From NCBI GenBank assembly GCA_002432795.1, contig DJGU01000101.1, positions 2,528 to 8,657 of the forward strand: 6,130 nt of DNA, written 5' to 3'. A program made the position numbers and the translations under genes. This document shows, piece by piece, positions 1 to 5,356 of the stretch. Source of the DNA: Anaerolineaceae bacterium UBA5838. Lineage in GTDB: Bacteria; Chloroflexota; Anaerolineae; Anaerolineales; Anaerolineaceae. The number at the start of each line of letters is the position of its first letter. Position 1 is the stretch's first letter. The notes beneath the pieces are model-generated. The model searched no databases. It saw only the letters and a list, made by a program, of their open reading frames with translations, and was not told where the DNA came from.

Positions 1-1
1 G

Positions 2-52
2 ATTCATCCTCACACCACCTTGGTTGACGCATTCCGCAAGGGGAGGCTTTGA
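2..52 (+). CDS. Possible 3' end of an upstream gene (partial, unidentified)
   Basis: Reading from base 2 gives a 16-residue open stretch, IHPHTTLVDAFRKGRL, ending at a TGA at 50-52. It has the look of a genuine C-terminus (mixed hydrophobic and basic residues, no low complexity), and the repeat-rich non-coding DNA starts soon after, as expected past the end of a gene. The piece is far too short to assign a family. Frame 3 is also open until a TAG at 101-103, so the choice of frame is a weak inference. Confidence 0.2.
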   Translation: MHPHTTLVDAFRKGRL

Positions 53-96
53 CGACGGCATCACCCCACAAGGTGTTCGTCCATTTGCCCACCATA

Positions 97-124
97 CCCT
101 GTAGGGAAAAGGCCAGCCTTTTCC
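97..124. repeat. Palindromic repeat, copy 1
   Basis: This 28-bp unit differs from the unit at 222-249 at only two positions. It consists of two adjoining palindromes: CCCT-GT-AGGG, then a perfect 9-bp inverted repeat GGAAAAGGC / GCCTTTTCC separated by the two bases CA. The shared A-tract and T-tract arms resemble a bidirectional terminator stem, but no T-run follows the hairpin, so a REP/MITE-type repeat is the safer reading. Two copies do not establish how widespread it is. Confidence 0.7.
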
Positions 125-184
125 ACCTGGCGATAGCCGAAGAATTCCTAAGGGGGTGTTGCCCGGGTAAAGGATGGCTATTTT

Positions 185-209
185 GCCGGGTTGAAATGCG
201 CAACCCGGC
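185..209. repeat. Inverted repeat, 9-bp stem with 7-base loop
   Basis: GCCGGGTTG at 185-193 is perfectly complementary to CAACCCGGC at 201-209, with loop AAATGCG. It sits between the two copies of the 28-bp repeat. No T-run follows (the next bases are CTACGAAAAG), so it is not a standard intrinsic terminator. Just downstream, CCTACG (208-213) and CGTAGG (225-230) form another inverted pair that reaches into repeat copy 2, so the whole stretch could fold as one larger structure. Confidence 0.6.
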
Positions 210-221
210 CTACGAAAAGAA

Positions 222-249
222 CCCCGTAGGGAAAAGGCCTGCCTTTTCC
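222..249. repeat. Palindromic repeat, copy 2
   Basis: Second copy of the unit at 97-124, in the same orientation and 125 bases downstream. The 9-bp arms GGAAAAGGC / GCCTTTTCC are kept exactly, while the spacer changes from CA to CT. The upstream CCCT-GT-AGGG element has one substitution (CCCC). Conservation of both arms with changes in the spacer and the side palindrome fits selection for, or recent spread of, the hairpin. It is followed by CTAAG, and the string TTCCTAAG also occurs at about 144-151, suggesting a degenerate extra copy between the two. Confidence 0.7.
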
Positions 250-277
250 TAAGTGGTTAATTCTCTACGCCGTCAAA

Positions 278-295
278 GTTGATGCGGGTATCAAC
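278..295. repeat. Inverted repeat GTTGAT/ATCAAC
   Basis: GTTGAT (278-283) and ATCAAC (290-295) form a perfect 6-bp inverted repeat around GCGGGT. It lies about 210 bases upstream of the adaptor gene. It could be a small hairpin or a protein-binding dyad; nothing in the sequence decides between them. Confidence 0.4.
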
Positions 296-389
296 CCTAC
301 AAGGCCTGCGTCGGTTTATTCGCCAGGTGACTCCTAAATGTACGATAACTTCCTGACAGTACCGATTTCTAAGAAAAAGTCTATCCAGC

Positions 390-421
390 TTAACAACATC
401 TAAATGAGTGGCTCTTATACT
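390..421 (+). promoter_or_regulatory. Weak candidate promoter for the exporter operon
   Basis: TATACT at 416-421 matches the -10 consensus at five of six positions. The best -35-like hexamer upstream is TTAACA at 390-395, also five of six, but the 20-base spacer is longer than the usual 16-18. ACAACAT (393-399) and ATGTTGT (428-434) form a 7-bp inverted pair bracketing the -10, as an operator might. It lies ~90 bases before the first start codon. A second weak -35-like site, TTGACT at 446-451, has no good -10 partner. Confidence 0.25.
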
Positions 422-497
422 TGCCAAATGTTGTAAATTTGACGTTTGACTTCTAACACGCAACAAGACGACAAAATAAGACCTGATGGTTTAGATC

Positions 498-503
498 AAG
501 GAA
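498..503 (+). promoter_or_regulatory. Ribosome binding site favouring the second ATG (511)
   Basis: AAGGAA lies 4 bases before the ATG at 508 and 7 bases before the adjacent in-frame ATG at 511. The second spacing is nearer the optimum, so translation may really begin at 511. The proteins differ by a single methionine. Confidence 0.5.
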
Positions 504-507
504 ATTT

Positions 508-1926
508 ATGATGACAACAAAACTTCAAAAAAACAAAACAGCCTGGATAATTGCAGGACTATTATTAATTGGTGCCCTGATCACCACGCTCCTGGTTTCC
601 CGATCTGCTTCACAAAAAGCAGAAGCTGAGGCACCTGCTCTGCAAACAGCAAAAGTGCGCTTTGGAGACATGGTTATCAGCGCAGCAGGGAGCGGAAGTG
701 TGGTTTCTGCTGCTCAAACCCAATTAAGTTTTCGAACCGGTGGAGTGGTGTCTGTTGTAAATGTAACCTCGGGTCAATATGTAAACCAAGGCGATATTCT
801 GGCAAGTTTGGAAAACGCGACACAACAAGCATCGTTCACACAAGCAGAAGCAAACCTGAACTCCTTATTCTCCCCTTCAGGCGTTGCCAGATATCAGCTT
901 GAGCTTTCTGAAGCTCAAATGGCTTACGACAAAGCTCTCGGAGAATTAAACGCTTACGATCCTGAAAATGGTTATGAGAACGAAATAGCAATTTTGAGAA
1001 ATTCTGTTCTCATCGCTCAGAACGCGGTTGAGGTCGCTGAATACAATTATTCCCTATACTTTTACGTTCCCGACAGTGATCTTTACAAAACGAAAGCATT
1101 GGCTGAACTGGCTGACGCTAAAATCAAATTAGAGAAGTTATTAGCTGAACTGGCTTATTATGAATTAGAACCTGTTGATTCAAGCGAAACAATAGTGATG
1201 GCAAATCTTGAAATCGCAAAAGCGCGATTAAGCGAGGCACAAACGGCACTTGAGATTGTGGAATCAGCTAATTCAACCCGCTTGCAAGAAGCACTCATTG
1301 CCTCCGAGGGAACACCGCTATTCGACTTGAAACTTGACTATCTTGCCTACGAAAATGCCCGCATAGTGCTTGAAAATACAAAGCTTGTAGCTCCTTTTGA
1401 TGGGGTAATTGGCAACTTAAATCTTGTGCCAGGTCAAAGCGTGAGCACAAGCCCTGTGATGACGCTTACATCCATGGACGAGCTTCTGATTAAATTTTAC
1501 ATGGATGAAACCGACTTGTCAGGGCTGTCTGTGGGCAATCGCACTATCTACACATTTTCTGCTCAACCAGAAACAACTTATGAAGGTGAAGTGATTTTCA
1601 TCGAACCTTCTCTGCAGACGATCGATGGTTCTTCTGTGGTAGTTGCCTGGGGCACACTACCCGAAAAGCCGTCTTTTGACTTGCTAATCGGCATGACAAT
1701 TGACGTTGAGATAATCGCTGGAGAAGCAAAAGACGCTCTCATCATCCCCGTGCAGGCATTGCGTGAAATCACAGCAGAGTCATACGCGGTTTTTGTCGTT
1801 CAGGAAGATGGATCTTTGAAACTCACGCCTGTTAGCATCGGCTTACGGGACTTTGCCAATGCCGAAGTTTTAGCTGGCCTCAATGCTGGCGACGTTATCA
1901 GCACGGGCACCGTTGAAACTAAGTAA
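508..1926 (+). CDS. HlyD/MacA-type adaptor (membrane fusion) protein of an ABC exporter
   Basis: Periplasmic-adaptor-type subunit that would dock on the MacB-like permease encoded just downstream. From the 508 ATG, a single N-terminal membrane anchor spans residues ~12-31 and there is no lipobox. The first half of the biotinyl-lipoyl barrel is ~45-105 (SGQYVNQGDILASLEN at 88-103). A long Ala/Glu/Leu-rich helical hairpin covers ~107-290. The second lipoyl half, TKLVAPFDGVIGNLNLVPGQ, is 291-310. The beta-barrel domain runs ~322-405 and the membrane-proximal domain, starting near ALIIPVQAL (410-418), runs to the end at 472. The order and length fit MacA/YknX-like adaptors, with a hairpin of ~180 residues. 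A Tyr/Pro-containing break (YSLYFYVPDSDLY, 181-193) interrupts it. The ATPase gene follows after 25 bases. In a cell without a TolC-type outer-membrane channel it would work as in Gram-positive YknXYZ systems. Substrate is unknown. Confidence 0.9.
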   Translation: MMTTKLQKNKTAWIIAGLLLIGALITTLLVSRSASQKAEAEAPALQTAKVRFGDMVISAAGSGSVVSAAQTQLSFRTGGVVSVVNVTSGQYVNQGDILASLENATQQASFTQAEANLNSLFSPSGVARYQLELSEAQMAYDKALGELNAYDPENGYENEIAILRNSVLIAQNAVEVAEYNYSLYFYVPDSDLYKTKALAELADAKIKLEKLLAELAYYELEPVDSSETIVMANLEIAKARLSEAQTALEIVESANSTRLQEALIASEGTPLFDLKLDYLAYENARIVLENTKLVAPFDGVIGNLNLVPGQSVSTSPVMTLTSMDELLIKFYMDETDLSGLSVGNRTIYTFSAQPETTYEGEVIFIEPSLQTIDGSSVVVAWGTLPEKPSFDLLIGMTIDVEIIAGEAKDALIIPVQALREITAESYAVFVVQEDGSLKLTPVSIGLRDFANAEVLAGLNAGDVISTGTVETK

Positions 1927-1951
1927 TTAAGAGAGCCCACCGGGAAACAAG

Positions 1952-2683
1952 ATGGAAAGTATTTTGATTGAAACAAAAGAAATGACAAAGGTCTATGGCG
2001 AATCGGACGCCGCTATCTTTGCCCTTGCAGGTATAAACTTGCAGGTCAGAAGTGGTGAATTTGTGGCAATTATGGGCCACTCCGGCTCGGGTAAATCAAC
2101 CTTATTAAATATCCTTGGTTGCCTTGACCGGCCAACAACTGGCACGTATTCGCTGGATGGCAGGGATGTGAGTCAATTGAATAAGAATCAACTGGCCGAA
2201 ATACGCAATCAAAAATTGGGTTTCATTTTTCAGTCATTTAATTTATTGCCCCGCTTGAGCGCATTGGGAAATGTAATGCTTCCCATGTTCTATAACCCCA
2301 CAGAAGATATTCCAGCTTCCGAAGCAAGAGAGCGCGCGATTGCCTCACTTGAATCCGTTGGATTAGGGTCCAGGCTGGACCACTACCCGAATCAGCTTTC
2401 TGGTGGGCAGCAACAGAGGGTAGCCATCGCCCGGGCTCTGGTTAACCATCCGCCCTTGATCCTGGCTGACGAACCTACCGGGAACCTGGACTCCAAAACC
2501 GGTACTGAGATCATGGAAATATTAGACCTTCTGCACAAAGACGGCACAACTATTGTAATGGTCACGCATGAACCTGATATTGCCCAGCATGCCGGGCGGA
2601 TAGTGTGTGTCAAGGATGGCCTGATCAACTCAGACGGCGATCGTGGAAGCACCCCCTGTATTGGTGAGAAGGAATTAGCATGA
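1952..2683 (+). CDS. ABC transporter ATP-binding protein, MacB/LolD/FtsE class
   Basis: Cytoplasmic ATPase of the exporter, 243 residues, the usual size for a stand-alone MacB-type nucleotide-binding subunit. All motifs are present: a candidate A-loop Tyr15, Walker A GHSGSGKST (42-50), Q-loop Q94 in FIFQSFNLLP, signature LSGGQQQR (149-156), Walker B LILADEP with catalytic Glu174, D-loop NLDS (178-181) and switch His206 in VMVTHEPD. FNLLPRLSALGNVMLP (96-111) is typical of the MacB/LolD class. The ~20 residues after the nucleotide-binding fold (from ~224) look like a variable tail. The start at 1952 has only a weak ribosome binding site (GGGAAACAAG lies immediately before it), so coupling to the gene upstream is possible. 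An in-frame ATG at 1982 exists but would remove the first beta strand. The TGA stop overlaps the permease start. Confidence 0.95.
   Translation: MESILIETKEMTKVYGESDAAIFALAGINLQVRSGEFVAIMGHSGSGKSTLLNILGCLDRPTTGTYSLDGRDVSQLNKNQLAEIRNQKLGFIFQSFNLLPRLSALGNVMLPMFYNPTEDIPASEARERAIASLESVGLGSRLDHYPNQLSGGQQQRVAIARALVNHPPLILADEPTGNLDSKTGTEIMEILDLLHKDGTTIVMVTHEPDIAQHAGRIVCVKDGLINSDGDRGSTPCIGEKELA
2667..2673 (+). promoter_or_regulatory. Ribosome binding site for the permease, inside the ATPase gene
   Basis: AGAAGGA lies 6 bases before the ATG at 2680, within the last codons of the ATPase gene. Together with the 4-base ATGA stop/start overlap it sets the permease start and implies coupled synthesis of the two transporter subunits. 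Confidence 0.75.
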
Positions 2684-3891
2684 AAATAAATAAGATTCTT
2701 CGATCCGCTTGGGAAGGGCTGATGCTCAACAAAGGCCGCTCTTTCTTGACCACTCTTGGTGTAATTATTGGCGTTGCTTCGGTCATCATCATGCTCGCAA
2801 TCAGTGCTGGAACCGAAGCAGAGATAGCAAGACAAATCAACGCCCTGGGGGCAAGCCTGGTAATAGTGTCGCCAGCAAGAGGTATCCCTGGCAGTGCAAG
2901 AACTCTGCTTTACGATGACGCGCTTGCTATCCGGGAACAGGTCGTGGGTATTGTTGGCGTTTCAGCTGAACAAGCACCGCCTGCACAAAACGTAAAAGCC
3001 AACGACAAAACGTTTGAAGAAATTCCCCTGATCGGCACATCGTCAGAATTCCCCGTGGTGAGAGATTTCGCGGTCGCGTCAGGGCGATATTTCAATCAGA
3101 GTGAAGATGAACGAGAAGCAAAGGTTGCGGTGCTTGGGTCTGGAATTGCCTCAGATTTGTTCGGTGACACAGATCCAATTGGTCAGACTATAACTGTGGG
3201 GACAACAAAGTTAACAGTTATTGGTGTGATGGAATCGAAAGGGATCGTCTCAGATGTAGATTATGACGGACGCGTTTACATTCCTATAAATTTGGTTTTC
3301 AGCAAATTTATGAATACCATGAACCTTGGACGAGACCGCATTCGAACGATTTATGTAAAAGCTGAAAGTCCTGAGAGGATTTCCAGTGTTATCACACAAA
3401 TTACAGCCATACTTGCAGAGCGTCATGATGTCGACGTTAGCGACCCGGATTTTTCTGTCCAAACTCAGCAAGACATCATCGATACGCGTGAAGCAACGAC
3501 GGCTGCCTTTCGTGACTTGTTAGCCTGGGTGGCAGGAGTTTCCCTGGTAGTCGGGGGTATTGGAATTATGAATATCATGCTGGTCAGCGTTACCGAAAGG
3601 ACACGCGAAATCGGTTTACGCCAGGCTTTGGGGGCTCGGCCTGGTGACGTTCTACTCCAGTTCTTGTTCGAGGCGGTAATCCTTAGCCTGGTCGGGGGAC
3701 TCGTGGGAGTTGTTCTGGGTGTAGGCGGATCGTATCTATTTGGTAAGTTTGGAAGTATGAGTACGGCTGTCGTCCCGCTCTCCATCCCTCTGGCTTTTGG
3801 AGCCGCGGCAATCGTTGGCATATTTTTTGGATACTATCCTGCAGTTCAGGCGGCAAAGCTTGATCCAATTGTTGCCCTGAGGCATGAATAA
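2680..3891 (+). CDS. ABC transporter permease, MacB/FtsX family
   Basis: Membrane subunit of the exporter, 403 residues, matching the type VII (MacB/LolCE/FtsX) topology. Transmembrane helix 1 is ~22-42 after an amphipathic start (WEGLMLNKGRSFLTTLGVIIGVA). A large extracytoplasmic MacB periplasmic-core domain covers ~45-265 and includes the usual VAVLG and GDTDPIGQTI segments (149-171). Three C-terminal helices follow at ~281-303, ~328-355 and ~366-388. GIMNIMLVSVTERTREIGLR (295-314) is the conserved cytoplasmic coupling region, followed by QALGAR. The C-terminus, PAVQAAKLDPIVALRHE, is standard for MacB permeases. Unlike E. coli MacB, the ATPase is a separate polypeptide. Proteins of this fold transmit ATP-driven motion across the membrane instead of passing substrate through a membrane pore. 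Substrate cannot be read from the sequence; export of peptides, lipids or drugs are all possible. Confidence 0.95.
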   Translation: MKINKILRSAWEGLMLNKGRSFLTTLGVIIGVASVIIMLAISAGTEAEIARQINALGASLVIVSPARGIPGSARTLLYDDALAIREQVVGIVGVSAEQAPPAQNVKANDKTFEEIPLIGTSSEFPVVRDFAVASGRYFNQSEDEREAKVAVLGSGIASDLFGDTDPIGQTITVGTTKLTVIGVMESKGIVSDVDYDGRVYIPINLVFSKFMNTMNLGRDRIRTIYVKAESPERISSVITQITAILAERHDVDVSDPDFSVQTQQDIIDTREATTAAFRDLLAWVAGVSLVVGGIGIMNIMLVSVTERTREIGLRQALGARPGDVLLQFLFEAVILSLVGGLVGVVLGVGGSYLFGKFGSMSTAVVPLSIPLAFGAAAIVGIFFGYYPAVQAAKLDPIVALRHE

Positions 3892-3908
3892 TCAATTTTT
3901 GGAAATTT

Positions 3909-3915
3909 AGAAGGA
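3909..3915 (+). promoter_or_regulatory. Ribosome binding site for the lipoprotein gene
   Basis: AGAAGGA lies 7 bases before the ATG at 3923, the same core as before the permease. No promoter or terminator is visible in the 31 bases between the genes, so the lipoprotein is probably on the exporter transcript. Confidence 0.7.
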
Positions 3916-3922
3916 AAATAAA

Positions 3923-4579
3923 ATGAAACGTATACACTACATTATTTTGGTTCTGATCATTGCCAGCATGCTCACGGCTTGCGGCTCCGGAGATAACAAA
4001 ACGGAATCTGGAAATCTTGTTGAACCGACCCCAAATAACCTAAATGCTCCTGCTATCACAGTAAGCACCAATCCGGGAGGGGTTTCTCAAAAAAATATGA
4101 TTAACTACGAATACGAAGGGGCACTGTCAAACAGGTTATTACTTGCTTTTGGCACCCTCAAATTAGCTGAAACCGCATATCCCATCACAGTCGAGCAAGC
4201 ACCCCAAATGTTGATGTTGTGGCAGGCTTTAAGCAATCTGTCTCAATCCGGCACCAGTGCTGAAGCTGAAGTCAATGCGATTATGTCCCAAATCGAACTG
4301 TTGTTTACATCAGAACAGATTTCATCCATCAATGCCATGGCATTGACCCAAGCTGAACTTCAAACCTGGGCTCAGACCAATGGAATAACAGTTGGATCTG
4401 GAACTGGTACTGGATCGGGTACGGGGCAAGGTGCAGGACAAGGGTCAGGATTATCGCCGGAGGAAAAAGCTACCAAACAAGCAGAGAACAGTCTCACTGG
4501 AGCTGCTTCTGCAGGAGAAGGTGGATTATCCTCAGCAATAACCGCGGCTTTGATAAGCTACCTTGAAGGCATCAAGTAA
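3923..4579 (+). CDS. Putative lipoprotein with LTxxQ-like segments, linked to the exporter
   Basis: A 218-residue secreted lipoprotein. Basic MKR, a hydrophobic stretch (5-16) and lipobox LTAC give lipidation at Cys20, after which comes a polar, Pro/Asn-rich tether (~21-55). The middle (~60-155) is predicted helical and contains three similar segments: ITVEQAPQML (88-97), FTSEQISSIN (128-137) and LTQAELQTWA (141-150). They loosely resemble the LTxxQ motif of Spy/CpxP-type periplasmic proteins. A Gly/Thr/Ser/Gln-rich linker (158-176) leads to a short C-terminal helix-prone part. I recall similar small lipoproteins with TPEQ segments in Chloroflexota but know no established function. Its position 31 bases after the permease, with no visible terminator, suggests a partner of the exporter, such as a sensor, chaperone or accessory surface subunit. 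That role is inference. Confidence 0.75.
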   Translation: MKRIHYIILVLIIASMLTACGSGDNKTESGNLVEPTPNNLNAPAITVSTNPGGVSQKNMINYEYEGALSNRLLLAFGTLKLAETAYPITVEQAPQMLMLWQALSNLSQSGTSAEAEVNAIMSQIELLFTSEQISSINAMALTQAELQTWAQTNGITVGSGTGTGSGTGQGAGQGSGLSPEEKATKQAENSLTGAASAGEGGLSSAITAALISYLEGIK

Positions 4580-4639
4580 GAAGATCCCTGCTTTCAAAGC
4601 ATTGTGGCAGGAGATTTAGGGATAAAGGTAATTCCGACC

Positions 4640-4648
4640 TGATATAAT
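4640..4648 (+). promoter_or_regulatory. Extended -10 promoter for the MBL-fold/mutY operon
   Basis: TGATATAAT is a perfect extended -10 element (TGn followed by TATAAT). There is no good -35: the hexamer 17 bases upstream is GGATAA. That is common for promoters relying on the TG extension and a housekeeping sigma factor. Transcription would start near 4655, giving a ~45-base leader to the ATG at 4699. Confidence 0.65.
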
Positions 4649-4687
4649 ATGCTTTAAGACAGGCCTTTATTAAGAAGGCTGTGCTTC

Positions 4688-4693
4688 GGAGGA
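4688..4693 (+). promoter_or_regulatory. Strong ribosome binding site fixing the 4699 start
   Basis: GGAGGA ends 5 bases before the ATG at 4699. It rules out the upstream in-frame GTG at 4681, whose reading would place this Shine-Dalgarno sequence inside the coding region and add residues not seen in the family. Confidence 0.85.
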
Positions 4694-4698
4694 TTAAT

Positions 4699-5355
4699 AT
4701 GGAAATTACCTGGTATGGTCATTCATGTTTTCGCATCACTGAGCGAGGGTTTGCTAACGTCGTTACGGATCCCTTCGATTCAGCCGTGGCAGGCTACAAC
4801 CCGCTCAAATTGAAAGCTGAAATTGTCACCGTTAGTTGTAACGATCTCGCTCACAACAACCTAAGCGCTGTAAAAGGAGATTCTTTTGAGATCACCGGAC
4901 CTGGAGAGTATGAACGCGGAGGCGTTTTCATCACAGGCATCCAAACCACGCCCCACAATCTGGATGGAAAAGCCCTGCGCAACACACTTTATGTGCTCGA
5001 CTACGGCAAATTGACCATCCTTCACCTCGGCAAGGTCAACTTTGTGCCCTCCCAGAGCCTCATTGAGGAACTCGGCAATATTAATATTGCCATGGTGCCG
5101 GTCGGCGATGGCGGCGCGCTCAACGCTTCCAAAGCTGCGGAGGTCATCAGTATGCTTGAGCCCAACATCGTGATTCCCATGCAATATGAAACTCCCTACT
5201 CCAAACTTGGGCTCGATCCCCTGAGTAAATTCCTCAAGGAAATGGGCATCACTTCGCTGGAGACGATGGAGTCCTATAAAGTGACCGGGAGTACCGCTTT
5301 TATCGATGAGGAGACTCACGTGATAGCACTCGATCCAAAACTCACATCACTCTGA
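4699..5355 (+). CDS. MBL-fold protein of the UlaG-like/COG2220 type, metal site degenerate (probable pseudoenzyme)
   Basis: A 218-residue protein with the full framework of the short metal-dependent hydrolase family related to UlaG: MEITWYGHSCFRI (1-13), VVTDPFD (21-27), EIVTVS (41-46), ITGPGEYERGGVFITGI (65-81), LHLGK (108-112), VPVGDGGALNASKAAE (133-148) and NIVIPMQYETP (156-166). Active relatives carry HxHxDH after the VTVS strand. Here the segment is CNDLAH (47-52), so Cys47, Asp49 and Ala51 replace His, His and Asp, and only the last His remains. The Asp of the usual HLGD motif is Lys112, and the His of the usual PMHY motif is Gln162. Loss of nearly all ligands across three separate motifs, with the fold and frame intact, argues for a non-catalytic role, perhaps binding or scaffolding. 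First gene of an operon whose next gene starts 2 bases after the stop. The start is set by GGAGGA at 4688-4693. Confidence 0.85.
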   Translation: MEITWYGHSCFRITERGFANVVTDPFDSAVAGYNPLKLKAEIVTVSCNDLAHNNLSAVKGDSFEITGPGEYERGGVFITGIQTTPHNLDGKALRNTLYVLDYGKLTILHLGKVNFVPSQSLIEELGNINIAMVPVGDGGALNASKAAEVISMLEPNIVIPMQYETPYSKLGLDPLSKFLKEMGITSLETMESYKVTGSTAFIDEETHVIALDPKLTSL

Positions 5356-5356
5356 T

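Larger units (their letters stand above)
53..507. other. Intergenic region with clustered inverted repeats and gene leader
   Basis: About 450 bases without a convincing gene. The left part (to ~300) is GC-richer and full of short palindromes: CACC/GGTG at 62-75, two copies of a 28-bp repeat at 97-124 and 222-249, a 9-bp stem at 185-209 and a 6-bp stem at 278-295. The right part (~300-507) is AT-richer and probably holds the promoter and leader of the exporter genes. Two short open frames cross it (49-252 on +, 257-466 on -). Neither has a recognisable product, and both run through the palindromes, so I do not call them genes. Confidence 0.6.
4580..4698 (+). other. Intergenic region between exporter cassette and mutY operon
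   Basis: This 119-base gap carries the promoter of the second operon. Short inverted pairs follow the lipoprotein stop: ATCCC (4584-4588) with GGGAT (4619-4623), CCTGC (4587-4591) with GCAGG (4607-4611), and TGCTTTCAAAGCA at 4589-4601. None is followed by a T-run, so there is no canonical intrinsic terminator. Some read-through from the exporter genes into the next operon is therefore possible. Confidence 0.5.

Noticed and set aside
105..124. Intrinsic terminator for an upstream gene
   Set aside because: The hairpin arms end in a short A/T tract, but the 3' side continues with ACCTGG and lacks a T-run. The same unit recurs 125 bases later, which fits a repeat better.
97..249. CRISPR array
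   Set aside because: There are only two repeat units, a 97-base spacer carrying its own palindromes, and no cas genes.
49..252. 67-codon + strand open frame starting TTG
   Set aside because: It runs through both palindromic repeats, starts at a rare codon only 2 bases after a GGGGAGG stretch, and its product shows no recognisable domain. Repetition of the repeat text explains its openness.
257..466. 69-codon - strand open frame in the leader of the adaptor gene
   Set aside because: The composition is arbitrary (Arg/His/Cys-rich), there is no family resemblance, and it would occupy the region where the exporter promoter is expected.
2392..2835. 147-codon - strand frame across the ATPase/permease junction
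   Set aside because: It is antisense to two well-supported genes with complete motifs, and its translation is Ser/Pro/Arg-rich with no domain.
3465..3821. 118-codon - strand frame inside the permease gene
   Set aside because: A Pro/Thr/Arg-rich translation is the usual antisense shadow of a hydrophobic membrane-protein gene.
4584..4623. Intrinsic terminator after the lipoprotein gene
   Set aside because: The stems are 5 bp with long or interrupted loops, and no T-run follows.
4681..4698. GTG start 18 bases upstream for the MBL-fold gene
   Set aside because: The GGAGGA at 4688-4693 lies inside that extension and is ideally placed for the ATG at 4699, where the family's N-terminus (M-x-I-T-W-x-G-H-S) begins.
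4861..5319. 152-codon - strand frame inside the MBL-fold gene
   Set aside because: It is antisense to a gene with conserved family motifs throughout and has no recognisable product.
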